A stretch of 64,000 nt of DNA from the NCBI RefSeq assembly GCF_021287045.1, contig NZ_JAJTBG010000006.1:62001-126000 (forward strand), given 5' to 3'. Position numbers and translations under genes: made by a program. Below are positions 16,556-29,694 of this stretch, piece after piece; position 1 is the stretch's first letter, and each line of letters opens with the position of its first letter. The notes beneath the pieces were generated by a model. That model was given only the letters and a program-made list of their open reading frames with translations, ran no database searches and had not been told where the DNA came from. The DNA comes from Oryzomicrobium sp. GTDB taxonomy: Bacteria > Pseudomonadota > Gammaproteobacteria > Burkholderiales > Rhodocyclaceae.

Positions 16556-16607
16556 GTTGCCCTCCTGGAACCCTGCCGTGCCCATGCGTGCTGGGACCGA
16601 CAGCCAA

Positions 16608-16620
16608 CTACATACTGTAG
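16608..16620. promoter_or_regulatory. Small palindrome upstream of the sensor kinase gene
   Basis: CTACATACTGTAG: arms CTACA and TGTAG with a 3-nt centre, about 55 bp before GTG 16555. It shares the ACA/TGT ends of the boxes at 6803 and 14264 and could be an autoregulatory site. This is only a visual match. Confidence 0.3.
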
Positions 16621-16687
16621 CGGATGGAAACCACATGCAACCTGACTAATACTGTCATGGGAAGCGGGCCGCCGGCATGGCCCAAGA

Positions 16688-16712
16688 AAAAGCCCGGCAT
16701 AGCCGGGCTTTT
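16688..16712 (-). terminator. glmS terminator
   Basis: Perfect arms AAAAGCCCGGC (16688-16698) and GCCGGGCTTTT (16702-16712) around a 3-nt loop, about 45 nt past the glmS stop. On the minus strand it ends in a T-run (CTTTTTCTTG). Confidence 0.85.
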
Positions 16713-16758
16713 CGGGAGGCTGGAGATAAACGGCGGCCGGTGGAAGGCCGCCAGGCGG

Positions 16759-18606
16759 TCACTCCACGGTGACCGATTTCGCCAGGTTGCGCGGCTTATC
16801 CACGTCGGTGCCCTTGACCAGCGCGGCGTGGTAGGCGAGCAGTTGCAGGGGCACCACGTGCAGCACCGGGGAGAGCTTGCCGTAATGCTCGGGCAGCTGG
16901 ATCAGGTGCACCCCGTCGGCCTCGCCGGCCCCCAGGTCCACCCGTGCGTCGGCAAAGACGTACAGCTCGCCGCCCCGGGCGCGCACTTCCTGGAGGTTGC
17001 TCTTGAGCTTTTCCAAGAGTTCGTCGTTGGGGGCCACGGCAATCACCGGCATATCCCGGTCCACCAGGGCCAGGGGGCCGTGCTTGAGCTCGCCGGCCGG
17101 GTAGGCTTCGGCGTGGATGTAGGAGATTTCCTTGAGCTTCAAGGCCCCTTCCAGGGCGATCGGGTAGTGGATGCCCCGACCCAGGAACAGGGCGTGGCGC
17201 TTGTCGGCGAAGTGCTCGGCCCAGGCCTGGATGGCCGGTTCCTGCTCCAGCACGGCGGACACGGCGGCGGGCAGGTGGCGCAGGGCGTCGATTTCCCGGG
17301 CCTCGTCCGCGGCGGTAAGGCGGCCCTTGGTCTTGGCCACGGCCAAGGTGAGCAGGTAGAGGGCGGCGAGCTGGGTGGTGAAGGCCTTGGTGGAGGCCAC
17401 GCCGATCTCGGGGCCGGCCCGGGTGATGAAGCGCAGGGCCGATTCGCGCACGATGGCCGATTCGGGCACGTTGCACAGGGCCAGGGTATGAGGCTGGCCC
17501 AGGGCCTTGGCGTGCTTGAGGGCGGCCAGGGTGTCGGCGGTCTCGCCGGACTGGGAAATGGCCACCACCAGCTGGCGCGGGTTGGGCACCGAGGTGCGGT
17601 AGCGGTATTCGCTGGCGATCTCCACGGTGCAGGGCACGCCGGCGATGCTTTCCAGCCAGTAGCGGGCGGTCAGGCCCGAGTGGTAGCTGGTGCCGCAAGC
17701 CAGGATCAGCACGCTGTCGATGTCGCGCAGCACGGCCTCGGCCTCGGCACCGAACAGGCCGGGCTGGACCGATTTGGCGGCGCCCACCAGTTCCAGGGTG
17801 TTGGCCAGGGCGTCGGGCTGCTCGAAGATTTCCTTCTGCATGTAGTGGCGGAAGCGCCCCAGTTCCACGGCGTCGGCGGACAGCTGGGAAAGCACGGCGG
17901 GGCGATCCACCGGAGTGCCGTCGGAACGCAGGACGCGGTGGCCGGCCGGGGTCAGCTCGGCCACGTCGCCGTTTTCCAGGTAAACCATGCGCCGAGTCAC
18001 CTGGAGCAGGGCGGAAGCGTCGGAGGCAGCGTAGTTGCCGTCGTCGGCCAGGCCGAGCAGCAGCGGCGAGCCTTCCCGGGCGACGATCACCCGCGTCGGG
18101 TCTTCCTCGCGCACCACGGCGATGGCGTAGGCGCCCTTCAGCTGGCGCACCGTGGCACACACGGCGGCAAGCAGGTCGGCGGAGCCCTTCAGCTCGCGCT
18201 GCACCAGGTGGGCGATGACCTCAGTGTCGGTGTCCGAGGTGAACACGTAGCCCTGGGCCTGCAATTCGGCCTTGAGGCCCTCGTAGTTCTCGATGATGCC
18301 GTTGTGCACCACCGCCAGCCCGCCAGAGATATGGGGGTGGGCGTTGCGCTCGCAGGGCACCCCGTGGGTGGCCCAGCGGGTATGGGCGATGCCGGTTTCG
18401 GCAGCCAGGGGGGGCGCGCCTTCCGGCGCGGCTAGGGCGGCCAGTTCGGCCACCCGGCCGACGGCGCGGCGCCGTTCCAGATGGCCGCCGTTGATCACCG
18501 CCAGGCCGGCGGAGTCGTAGCCCCGGTATTCAAGCTTGCGCAGCCCTTCGAGAAGGACGGGAACGATGTTGCGGCCGGTGGCCGCGGCGGCGACGATGCC
18601 ACACAT
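16759..18606 (-). CDS. glmS: Glutamine-fructose-6-phosphate aminotransferase (isomerising)
   Basis: 615 residues, close to the usual 609. It makes glucosamine-6-phosphate from fructose-6-phosphate and glutamine, the entry step to UDP-GlcNAc. The class II amidotransferase domain (1-240) has the catalytic Cys2 (MCGIVAA), with HTRWATHG and HNGIIENY. Two SIS domains follow at about 290-430 and 460-605 ([35 protein letters not shown]), and the C-terminus ends [13 protein letters not shown] as in all GlmS. It lies in one unit with glmU, separated from it by a small membrane gene, and ends in a strong terminator. No glmS ribozyme is visible. Confidence 0.97.
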   Translation of the reverse strand: MCGIVAAAATGRNIVPVLLEGLRKLEYRGYDSAGLAVINGGHLERRRAVGRVAELAALAAPEGAPPLAAETGIAHTRWATHGVPCERNAHPHISGGLAVVHNGIIENYEGLKAELQAQGYVFTSDTDTEVIAHLVQRELKGSADLLAAVCATVRQLKGAYAIAVVREEDPTRVIVAREGSPLLLGLADDGNYAASDASALLQVTRRMVYLENGDVAELTPAGHRVLRSDGTPVDRPAVLSQLSADAVELGRFRHYMQKEIFEQPDALANTLELVGAAKSVQPGLFGAEAEAVLRDIDSVLILACGTSYHSGLTARYWLESIAGVPCTVEIASEYRYRTSVPNPRQLVVAISQSGETADTLAALKHAKALGQPHTLALCNVPESAIVRESALRFITRAGPEIGVASTKAFTTQLAALYLLTLAVAKTKGRLTAADEAREIDALRHLPAAVSAVLEQEPAIQAWAEHFADKRHALFLGRGIHYPIALEGALKLKEISYIHAEAYPAGELKHGPLALVDRDMPVIAVAPNDELLEKLKSNLQEVRARGGELYVFADARVDLGAGEADGVHLIQLPEHYGKLSPVLHVVPLQLLAYHAALVKGTDVDKPRNLAKSVTVE

Positions 18607-18621
18607 GGGGATTTCTCCTGC

Positions 18622-19074
18622 TTACTTGGCGGGGGTGGCGGCTTCGGCGGCGCCGGTTGCCGGAGCGAGGTCGCCGGCCTGGGCGGCGCCGGTGGGCAGA
18701 TTGCCCTTCAGGGCCTCATCGACGGCGCGCTTGGCGAAGGTGGGGCCGGTGCCGTAGAGCAGCCCGACGCCCAGGGCGGCCAGGGCCAGGCCGAACAGGA
18801 GCTGCTTACCAGGGCGGGCATTGTCGCTCCAGCGCTTGACGCAGAAGGTGACGGCGCCGGCCAACGAGATCGCGAACACCCCGGCACCGGGCCGCCAACC
18901 ATAGACCATGCAGGCGATGGCGGCGAGCAGGGGGGCCAGGATGAACAGGCGCCACTTCCAGCCGAAAGCGAACGAGGTGACCAGACTGTCGGTGTAACCG
19001 ACCAGCACCAGCACCAGCCCGGAAGCCACCGAGACGGCGACCACCAGGACGAACAGGGTGAACCAGATATCCAT
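18622..19074 (-). CDS. Small membrane protein between glmU and glmS
   Basis: 150 residues with about four hydrophobic segments: MDIWFTLFVLVVAVSVASG, LFILAPLLAAIACMVYG, GVFAISLAGAVTFCV and LLFGLALAALGVGLLYG. The cytoplasmic or periplasmic tail is rich in Ala. I do not recognise the family. ATG 19074 places the first membrane segment at the N-terminus; an upstream ATG at 19116 is possible but adds unlikely sequence, and the ribosome binding site is weak for both. It lies 15 bp before glmS and 64 bp after glmU, so it is probably cotranscribed. Confidence 0.65.
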   Translation of the reverse strand: MDIWFTLFVLVVAVSVASGLVLVLVGYTDSLVTSFAFGWKWRLFILAPLLAAIACMVYGWRPGAGVFAISLAGAVTFCVKRWSDNARPGKQLLFGLALAALGVGLLYGTGPTFAKRAVDEALKGNLPTGAAQAGDLAPATGAAEAATPAK

Positions 19075-19138
19075 GGAAAAAGTCCAGGTTGCGAATGATG
19101 AGTGGGAGAAGGCCAAAGCCCGGCGACGCCGGGCCGGG

Positions 19139-20533
19139 TCAGTCCTTCTTGGCCGCCTTGACCGGGCGCACCCAGTTGGGCACGGTGGTCTGGCGAGCGC
19201 GGGAGACGGTGAGCAGGCCGGCCGGTGCGTCCTTGGTCAAGGTGGTGCCGGCGCCCAGGGTGGCGCCCTTGCCGACCCGCACCGGGGCTACCAGTTGGGT
19301 GTCGGAGCCGATGAAGGCGTCGTCCTCGATCACCGTGCGGAACTTGTTGGCGCCGTCGTAGTTGCAGGTGATGGTGCCGGCGCCGATGTTCACCCGTTCC
19401 CCCACGTCGGCGTCGCCCACGTAGGCCAGGTGGTTGGCCTTGGAGCCGGCGCCGATCACGCTGTTCTTGACCTCGACGAAGTTGCCGACGTGAGCCTCGG
19501 CCCCCAGGCGGGTGCCGGGACGCAGCCGGGCGTAGGGGCCGACGATGGCGTCCGGGCCGACCACGCAGTCCTCCAGGTGGCAAAAGGCGGCGAGACGGGC
19601 CCCGGCCTGGACGGTGACGTTCTTGAGCACGCAGTAGGGGCCCACGTCCACCGCCTCTTCCAGCACCACCTTGCCTTCGAACACAGCGCCGACGTCGATG
19701 GCCACGTCGCGGCCGCAATTGAGCTCGCCGCGGATGTCGATGCGCGCCGGGTCGGCCAGACGCACCCCGGCTTCGAGCAGGCGCCGGGCCAAGTGGCCCT
19801 GCCAGCTGCGCTCCAGCTCGGCCAGCTGGACCTTGCTATTGACGCCCAGGACTTCCCACTCGGCGGCGGGATGGGCGGTGTGCACCGGCACACCTTCAGC
19901 CACCGCCAGGGCGATCACGTCGGTCAGGTAATACTCGCCCTGGGCATTGTCGTTGGACAGGCGGCCCAACCAGTCGCCCAGATGGGCCGTGGGCAGGGCC
20001 AGGATGCCGGTGTTGACCTCGTCGATGGCCTTTTCCGCCGGACTCGCGTCCTTTTCCTCGACGATGTGGGTCACCCGGCCGGCGCCGTCGCGGACGATGC
20101 GGCCGTAGCCGGTGGGGTTGGCCAGGCGCACCGTGAGCACGGCCAACCCGTCGCCGGCGGCGCGCACCAGACGTTGCAAGGTTTCGGCCTGGATCAGGGG
20201 CACGTCGCCGTAGAGCACCAGGGTCACCGGCGCCGCGCTCAGGTGAGGCACTGCCTGGGCCACGGCGTGGCCGGTGCCGAGCTGGGGCGATTGCAGCGCC
20301 CAGGCCAGGTCCGGCGCCTCCAGGGCCGCGCGAACCACCTCGCCGCCATGGCCGTGCACCACGGTGATGCCCTGGGGCGCCAGGGAGCGGGCGGTGTCCA
20401 GCACGTGGGCGGCCAGGGCCTTGCCCGCCAGGGGATGCAGCACCTTGGGCAGGTTGGAGTGCATGCGCTTGCCCTGGCCGGCGGCCAGGACCACCACGTT
20501 GAGGGCGGGCAGGGGGGAATGGGAGGCAGACAC
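19139..20533 (-). CDS. glmU: Bifunctional GlcNAc-1-P uridyltransferase / glucosamine-1-P acetyltransferase
   Basis: 464 residues (usual about 456). The enzyme makes UDP-GlcNAc for peptidoglycan and LPS. The N-terminal uridyltransferase (1-235) shows [26 protein letters not shown] and the NTGI motif. The C-terminal left-handed beta helix (255-455) shows [27 protein letters not shown] and [11 protein letters not shown]. The start is GTG 20533, because the Rossmann strand begins about 12 residues later and no better start exists. A GC hairpin (19118-19134) lies directly after the stop. A terminator-like hairpin ends only 16 bp upstream of the start, so the promoter arrangement is unusual. Confidence 0.96.
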   Translation of the reverse strand: MSASHSPLPALNVVVLAAGQGKRMHSNLPKVLHPLAGKALAAHVLDTARSLAPQGITVVHGHGGEVVRAALEAPDLAWALQSPQLGTGHAVAQAVPHLSAAPVTLVLYGDVPLIQAETLQRLVRAAGDGLAVLTVRLANPTGYGRIVRDGAGRVTHIVEEKDASPAEKAIDEVNTGILALPTAHLGDWLGRLSNDNAQGEYYLTDVIALAVAEGVPVHTAHPAAEWEVLGVNSKVQLAELERSWQGHLARRLLEAGVRLADPARIDIRGELNCGRDVAIDVGAVFEGKVVLEEAVDVGPYCVLKNVTVQAGARLAAFCHLEDCVVGPDAIVGPYARLRPGTRLGAEAHVGNFVEVKNSVIGAGSKANHLAYVGDADVGERVNIGAGTITCNYDGANKFRTVIEDDAFIGSDTQLVAPVRVGKGATLGAGTTLTKDAPAGLLTVSRARQTTVPNWVRPVKAAKKD

Positions 20534-20548
20534 GAGGGGCGGGCTCTC

Positions 20549-20576
20549 AAAAAAACAACCCGGCAGGGCCGGGGTT
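20549..20576 (-). terminator. Hairpin with T-run between the winged-helix gene and glmU
   Basis: On the minus strand AACCCCGGC and GCCGGGTT (one bulged C) form a stem followed by GTTTTTTT. It lies about 100 nt past the winged-helix gene stop (20675) and only about 16 nt before the glmU start. It can be the terminator of the upstream gene and at the same time an attenuator for glmU. Confidence 0.7.
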
Positions 20577-20674
20577 ATCCGCCGGACAGGTCAGCCGGCG
20601 GTGCTGCGGTTCGGACGTATTTTCGCGCAGAAGGGGGGCGCCGCGCCAGGAAAGACGCCACGCCCGCCGGGGCA

Positions 20675-21382
20675 TCAGGCCGACTTGCGCTCCTCCTGGG
20701 CGCCCAGGACCTCGTCGAGCACCTGCTTGCCGCGCTGGGAGACGAACCAGTGCAGCACGCTCTTGTCGTTGATGCGCGCCTCGATCAGCCCCAGGGCCTT
20801 GAGGGCGGCGAGCCGGCCGCTGATCTGCTCCCGGGGCAGGCCGGTCTTGTCGGCCAGGCCGGCCAGGTTGCCGTAGACGAAGTTTTCCTCGTTGATGGCG
20901 CGCAGGATGCCCACGTCCTGGTAAGAGAGGCTGTTGGCATCGTTCTCGGCGCTTTCCGGGGTCTTGTCCACCTGCGGCGGCGGGGCGGTGTTCAGGTCGC
21001 GCAGGGCGCCGACGTCGCTGCGCATTTGCTCCAGCTGGCTGAACAGGCGCTGGGTGACGTTTTCGACGAAGCGGCGGGTGGCCACCACGTAGAGCACCGA
21101 GAAGCCAGCGAAGACGAACAGGTCCAGGGGCCGGGTGCGGGCCGACTCCAGCAGGTTGGACGAGATCATGTTGAGGAAGAGGGGCACGGTCAGCGCCGCC
21201 ACCACCCCGAGCAGGGCATAGCGCCCCCGTTCCGGCGCCGCGCCCCGGGGCCGGTCGGCGAGAAAGGCGTTGGCCAGCCCGCCGAGCAGGCCGGTGACCA
21301 CGATGATGGCCAGGATGGCCATCAGGTGTGGGTCGGCCAGCCCTGACGGCTGAGCGACCTGAAGTGTCGTTTGCAGTTCCAT
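20675..21382 (-). CDS. Membrane-anchored winged-helix protein (YEATS-associated type)
   Basis: 235 residues. Three hydrophobic segments lie at about 20-42 (MAILAIIVVTGLLGGLANAF), 54-75 (YALLGVVAALTVPLFL) and 87-102 (LDLFVFAGFSVLYVVA). A short coiled coil follows (SQLEQMRSDVGALRDL). A winged-helix domain fills about 150-228: YQDVGILRAINEEN, LADKTGLPREQISGRLAALKALGLIEARI. This resembles the membrane modules described next to YEATS-like domains, but that match is from memory. It could be a membrane-tethered transcription factor. It appears to be a single-gene unit, with the gltD terminator upstream and its own terminator-like hairpin (20549-20576) downstream. GGGGG precedes ATG 21382. Confidence 0.7.
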   Translation of the reverse strand: MELQTTLQVAQPSGLADPHLMAILAIIVVTGLLGGLANAFLADRPRGAAPERGRYALLGVVAALTVPLFLNMISSNLLESARTRPLDLFVFAGFSVLYVVATRRFVENVTQRLFSQLEQMRSDVGALRDLNTAPPPQVDKTPESAENDANSLSYQDVGILRAINEENFVYGNLAGLADKTGLPREQISGRLAALKALGLIEARINDKSVLHWFVSQRGKQVLDEVLGAQEERKSA

Positions 21383-21495
21383 CGAAACCCCCAGAACTAA
21401 ATCCGGCCTACAGCCGGGTCTCCTCGGCGGCGGTTCATGCCGCCGCGCCGTTTCGTTTCTACGATCAGCGCATAACTATGCCACAGTCCGGCCCA

Positions 21496-21533
21496 TGAAA
21501 AACCCCGCCCGGGCACGGGGCCGGGGCGGGGTT
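21496..21533 (-). terminator. gltD terminator
   Basis: Arms AACCCCGCCC (21501-21510) and GGGCGGGGTT (21524-21533), 25 nt past the gltD stop on the minus strand, followed by a run of Ts (TTTTTC). Confidence 0.85.
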
Positions 21534-21557
21534 GCACGGGCCTTGTGCGGACGCCGC

Positions 21558-23029
21558 TCAGCGGGGCAGCGAGGTCGCGCCCATGAGGAACTGGTCCACC
21601 TCGCGGGCGGCCTGACGGCCTTCGCGGATGGCCCACACCACCAGGGACTGGCCACGGCGCATGTCGCCGGCGGCGAACACCTTGTCCACGTTGGTGGCAT
21701 AGCAGCCCTCACCGTCGGTGCTGGCCTCGGCGTTGCCGCGGGCGTCCTTCTTCACGCCGAAGGCGTCGAGCACGCCGCCCACCGGGTTGGTGAAGCCCAT
21801 GGCGAACAGCACCAGGTCGGCCTTGAGTTCGAACTCGGAGCCCGGCACTTCGCTCATCTTGCCGTCCTTCCACTCCAGGCGGACCGCCTTGAGGGCGCGG
21901 ACGTTGCCGTTGCCGTCGTCGATGAACTCCTTGGTGGCCACGGCGAAGTCGCGGGAGCAGCCTTCTTCGTGGGACGAGGAGGTGCGCAGCTTGATCGGCC
22001 AGTAGGGCCAGGTCAGGGCCTTGTTCTCCTGGGCCGGCGGCTGGGGCATCAGTTCGAACTGGGTCACGGACAGGGCGCCATGGCGGTTGGAGGTGCCGAC
22101 GCAGTCGGAACCGGTATCGCCGCCGCCGATCACCACCACGTGCTTGCCCTTGGCGGAGATGGGGTTAGCGCCGTCACCGGCCACTTCCTTGTTCTGCGGG
22201 ATGAGCAGTTCCAAGGCGAAATGCACGCCCTTGAGGGCACGGCCAGGGACCGGCAGATCACGGGGCACTTCGGAACCGCCGGTGAGCAGCACGGCGTCGA
22301 ATTCCTTGTCCAGCTGGGCCGGGGTCACCACCTCGGTGGCATCGTTGATGATGCCGGCGGGCACGTCGGCCTTGCTGCCGGCCACCAGCACCTTGGTCTT
22401 GAAGGTGACGCCCTCGGCTTCGAGCTGGGCGACGCGGCGGTCGATGGTGCTCTTTTCCAGCTTGAAGTCGGGAATGCCGTAGCGCAGCAGGCCGCCGACC
22501 CGGTCGTTCTTCTCGAACACGGTCACGGCGTGGCCGGCGCGGGCCAGCTGCTGGGCGGCCGCCAGGCCGGCGGGGCCGGAGCCGACCACCGCCACCTTCT
22601 TGCCGGTCTTGGCCGCAGCGGGCTGAGGCTTCACCCAGCCGTTTTCCCAGGCCTTGTCGATGATGGCGTGCTCGATCGACTTGATGCCCACCGGCTCCTC
22701 ATTGATGCCCAGGGTGCAGGCGGCCTCGCAGGGGGCGGGGCAGATGCGGCCGGTGAATTCCGGGAAGTTGTTGGTGGAGTGCAGGACGGCGATGGCCTCT
22801 TCCCACTTGTTGCGGTACACCAGGTCATTCCAGTCAGGAATGATGTTGTTGACCGGGCAGCCGTTGTTGCAGAACGGAATGCCGCAGTCCATGCAACGGG
22901 CGCCCTGGATGGCCGCATCCTTGTCGTCCAGGCGGGCGACAAACTCCTTGTAGTGCTTGAGCCGGGCCTCGACGGGCTGATAAGCCTCGGAGAGACGCTC
23001 GAACTCCATGAATCCGGTCGGCTTACCCA

Positions 23030-23030
<1 letters not shown>
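21558..23030 (-). CDS. gltD: Glutamate synthase small (beta) subunit
   Basis: 490 residues. It supplies electrons from NADPH through FAD to the large subunit. The N-terminal Fe-S region has [17 protein letters not shown] and [16 protein letters not shown]-binding [17 protein letters not shown] is at about residue 155 and NAD(P)-binding [13 protein letters not shown] at about 290. The C-terminal [16 protein letters not shown] is typical. The start at 23030 touches the stop of gltB (1-bp overlap), so the two subunits are coupled at translation. A terminator follows at 21496-21533. Confidence 0.96.
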
Positions 23031-27742
<4,712 letters not shown>

Positions 27743-27802
27743 CTCGCAAACCCCCTAATGTTTGGGCGGGCGAGCAGGTTGACAGCAAATCAGGGGCGGC
27801 AA

Positions 27803-27832
27803 AAAAGCCGGGCTCAGACGCTCCCGGCTTTT
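27803..27832 (-). terminator. Terminator between aroB and gltB
   Basis: Arms AAAAGCCGGG (27803-27812) and CCCGGCTTTT (27823-27832) with a 10-nt loop. On the minus strand it is followed by TTGCC after a T-run of six. It ends the pil/aro transcription and lies about 60 bp upstream of gltB. Confidence 0.8.
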
Positions 27833-27989
27833 GTATCCGCTTTCCCGACGAAAGTGGTCAGTCGTTTTCACAGACGAACCGCAAACTATACGCCGTTAGA
27901 ACTAGGCGATCAAGGCATTGCGGCGCAACAATTTCACGGTCGCCGCACGCGCTCTTCGCTCCGTGCCAACGCCCCGCCCCGCAAGGGTT

Positions 27990-29075
27990 TCAGGCAGCCA
28001 CCCGGGCGGCGATGGCCGCCCGGATTTCCGCCTCCGGCGCCGCATCGCTGAGCACCGCCCGACCGAGCCGCTCGAGCAGCACCAAGCGTAGGCGCCCGTC
28101 CTGGACCTTCTTGTCGTGGCTCATCAGTTCCAGATAGCGCTCCGCCCCCAGATTGGGGCCGCACACCGGCAGGCCGGCCGCGCGGAACAGGGCCTCGATG
28201 CGTTGCACGTCGGACTCGCCCAACCAGCCGAGACGGCGGGACAGCTCGGCCGCCATCATCGTGCCGGCGGCCACCGCCTCGCCGTGCAGCCATTCGCCGT
28301 AGCCCAGCCCGGTTTCGATGGCATGGCCGAAGGTATGGCCCAGGTTGAGCAGGGCCCGCTCACCGGCTTCCTTCTCGTCGGCGGCCACCACTTCGGCCTT
28401 GTGCTCACAGGAACGGCGCACCGCGTAGGCCAGGGCCTCCTTGTCGCGGGCGAGCAGGCGCGTCATGTTGGCTTCCAGCCAAACCAGGAATTCCGGATCG
28501 CGGATCAGGCCGTACTTGATGACTTCGGCCAACCCGGCGGCCAGCTCCCGATCGGGCAGAGTATCCAGGGTGTCCAGATCGGCCAGCACCAGCTTCGGCT
28601 GGTAGAAGGCGCCGATCATATTCTTGCCACGGGGGTGGTTGATGGCGGTCTTGCCGCCCACCGACGAATCCACCTGGGAGAGCAGGGTGGTGGGGATCTG
28701 GATGAAGGGCACACCCCGCTGGTAACACGCTGCCGCAAAACCGGTCATGTCGCCGATGACGCCGCCCCCGAGGGCGATCAGGGTCGTCGAACGCTCGGCA
28801 TGCTGTTCCAGCAGCACATCGAAGATCCGGTTCAGGGTCGGCCAATCCTTGTAAGCCTCACCATCGGGCAGCACGATCTCGATCACCGCCACGCCCGCCT
28901 GGCGCAACGCGGCGGCCAACCGGCTCAGGTACAGAGGGGCCACGGTTTCGTTGGTGACCACGGCCACGCCGGCTTTCTTGACGAAGGGCAGGATCGGCGC
29001 CACATCGTCCAGCAGGCCGGTGCCGATGTGGATGTCGTAGGCGCGATCGTCCAGGGCTACGCGCAGGGGTTGCAT
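27990..29075 (-). CDS. aroB: 3-dehydroquinate synthase
   Basis: 361 residues. It catalyses the second step of the shikimate pathway (DAHP to 3-dehydroquinate) with NAD and a divalent metal. Motifs: [35 protein letters not shown] (NAD binding), [32 protein letters not shown] and the metal ligands in [12 protein letters not shown] and [15 protein letters not shown] 29075 lies inside the 3' end of aroK (19-bp overlap), a usual arrangement in proteobacteria. Confidence 0.97.
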   Translation of the reverse strand: MQPLRVALDDRAYDIHIGTGLLDDVAPILPFVKKAGVAVVTNETVAPLYLSRLAAALRQAGVAVIEIVLPDGEAYKDWPTLNRIFDVLLEQHAERSTTLIALGGGVIGDMTGFAAACYQRGVPFIQIPTTLLSQVDSSVGGKTAINHPRGKNMIGAFYQPKLVLADLDTLDTLPDRELAAGLAEVIKYGLIRDPEFLVWLEANMTRLLARDKEALAYAVRRSCEHKAEVVAADEKEAGERALLNLGHTFGHAIETGLGYGEWLHGEAVAAGTMMAAELSRRLGWLGESDVQRIEALFRAAGLPVCGPNLGAERYLELMSHDKKVQDGRLRLVLLERLGRAVLSDAAPEAEIRAAIAARVAA

Positions 29076-29623
29076 GAAGAAGCCTCGTGCTCGGAATCGG
29101 GAAATTGCCGGGTGAGTTCGCGCAGCAGGAACTGGGCGACCGCCTGGGCGCTGGGCCCGGGGGATTCGACCACTAGATCGGCCACTTCGCGGTACAGGGG
29201 ATCGCGCTGAGCGTGGAGCTCGCGCAGGCGCCCAAGGGGGTCGGCCACTTGCAACAGGGGACGGTTGCGGTCGTGGCGGGTGCGCTCGAACAACAGTTCC
29301 GGCGACGCCGCCAGGTAGACCACGAAGCCACCTCCCTTGAGGTTGGCCCGGTTTTCCGGATTGAGCACGACGCCCCCTCCGGTGGCCATCACCACCGGGC
29401 ATTCCTGGGTCAGGTCGGCGATGGTCTGGGCCTCGCGGCGGCGAAACCCGGCCTCGCCCTCGATCTCGAAGATGATGGGAATGGCGACACCGGTACGGGC
29501 CTCGATTTCGTGATCCGAATCGATGAACCGCTTGTGCAGGCGCCGGGCAAGCAGACGGCCGACCGTGGTCTTGCCCGCACCCATCAGCCCCACCAGGTAA
29601 ATATTGTCAGGAAATGGCTTCAC
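29057..29623 (-). CDS. aroK: Shikimate kinase
   Basis: 188 residues. It phosphorylates shikimate with ATP. Walker A is [18 protein letters not shown] (residues 12-29), the shikimate-binding motif [11 protein letters not shown] follows, then [14 protein letters not shown] and ATGGGVVL. The lid region [12 protein letters not shown] contains the catalytic arginines. It overlaps aroB by 19 bp and follows pilQ after a hairpin, the standard pilMNOPQ-aroKB order. Confidence 0.96.
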   Translation of the reverse strand: MKPFPDNIYLVGLMGAGKTTVGRLLARRLHKRFIDSDHEIEARTGVAIPIIFEIEGEAGFRRREAQTIADLTQECPVVMATGGGVVLNPENRANLKGGGFVVYLAASPELLFERTRHDRNRPLLQVADPLGRLRELHAQRDPLYREVADLVVESPGPSAQAVAQFLLRELTRQFPDSEHEASSCNPCA

Positions 29624-29644
29624 GCCGGGATTCTAGCAGGAATG

Positions 29645-29680
29645 AAAAACGCCCCGGTCCGGCAGAAGCCGCCCGGGGCG
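29645..29680 (-). terminator. Terminator after pilQ
   Basis: CGCCCCGG and CCGGGGCG close a stem-loop at 29650-29680, followed on the minus strand by TTTTTCATT. It lies 14 nt past the pilQ stop and 22 bp before aroK, so some read-through must feed aroK unless it has its own promoter. Confidence 0.75.
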
Positions 29681-29694
29681 CACGAGGCCCGCGC

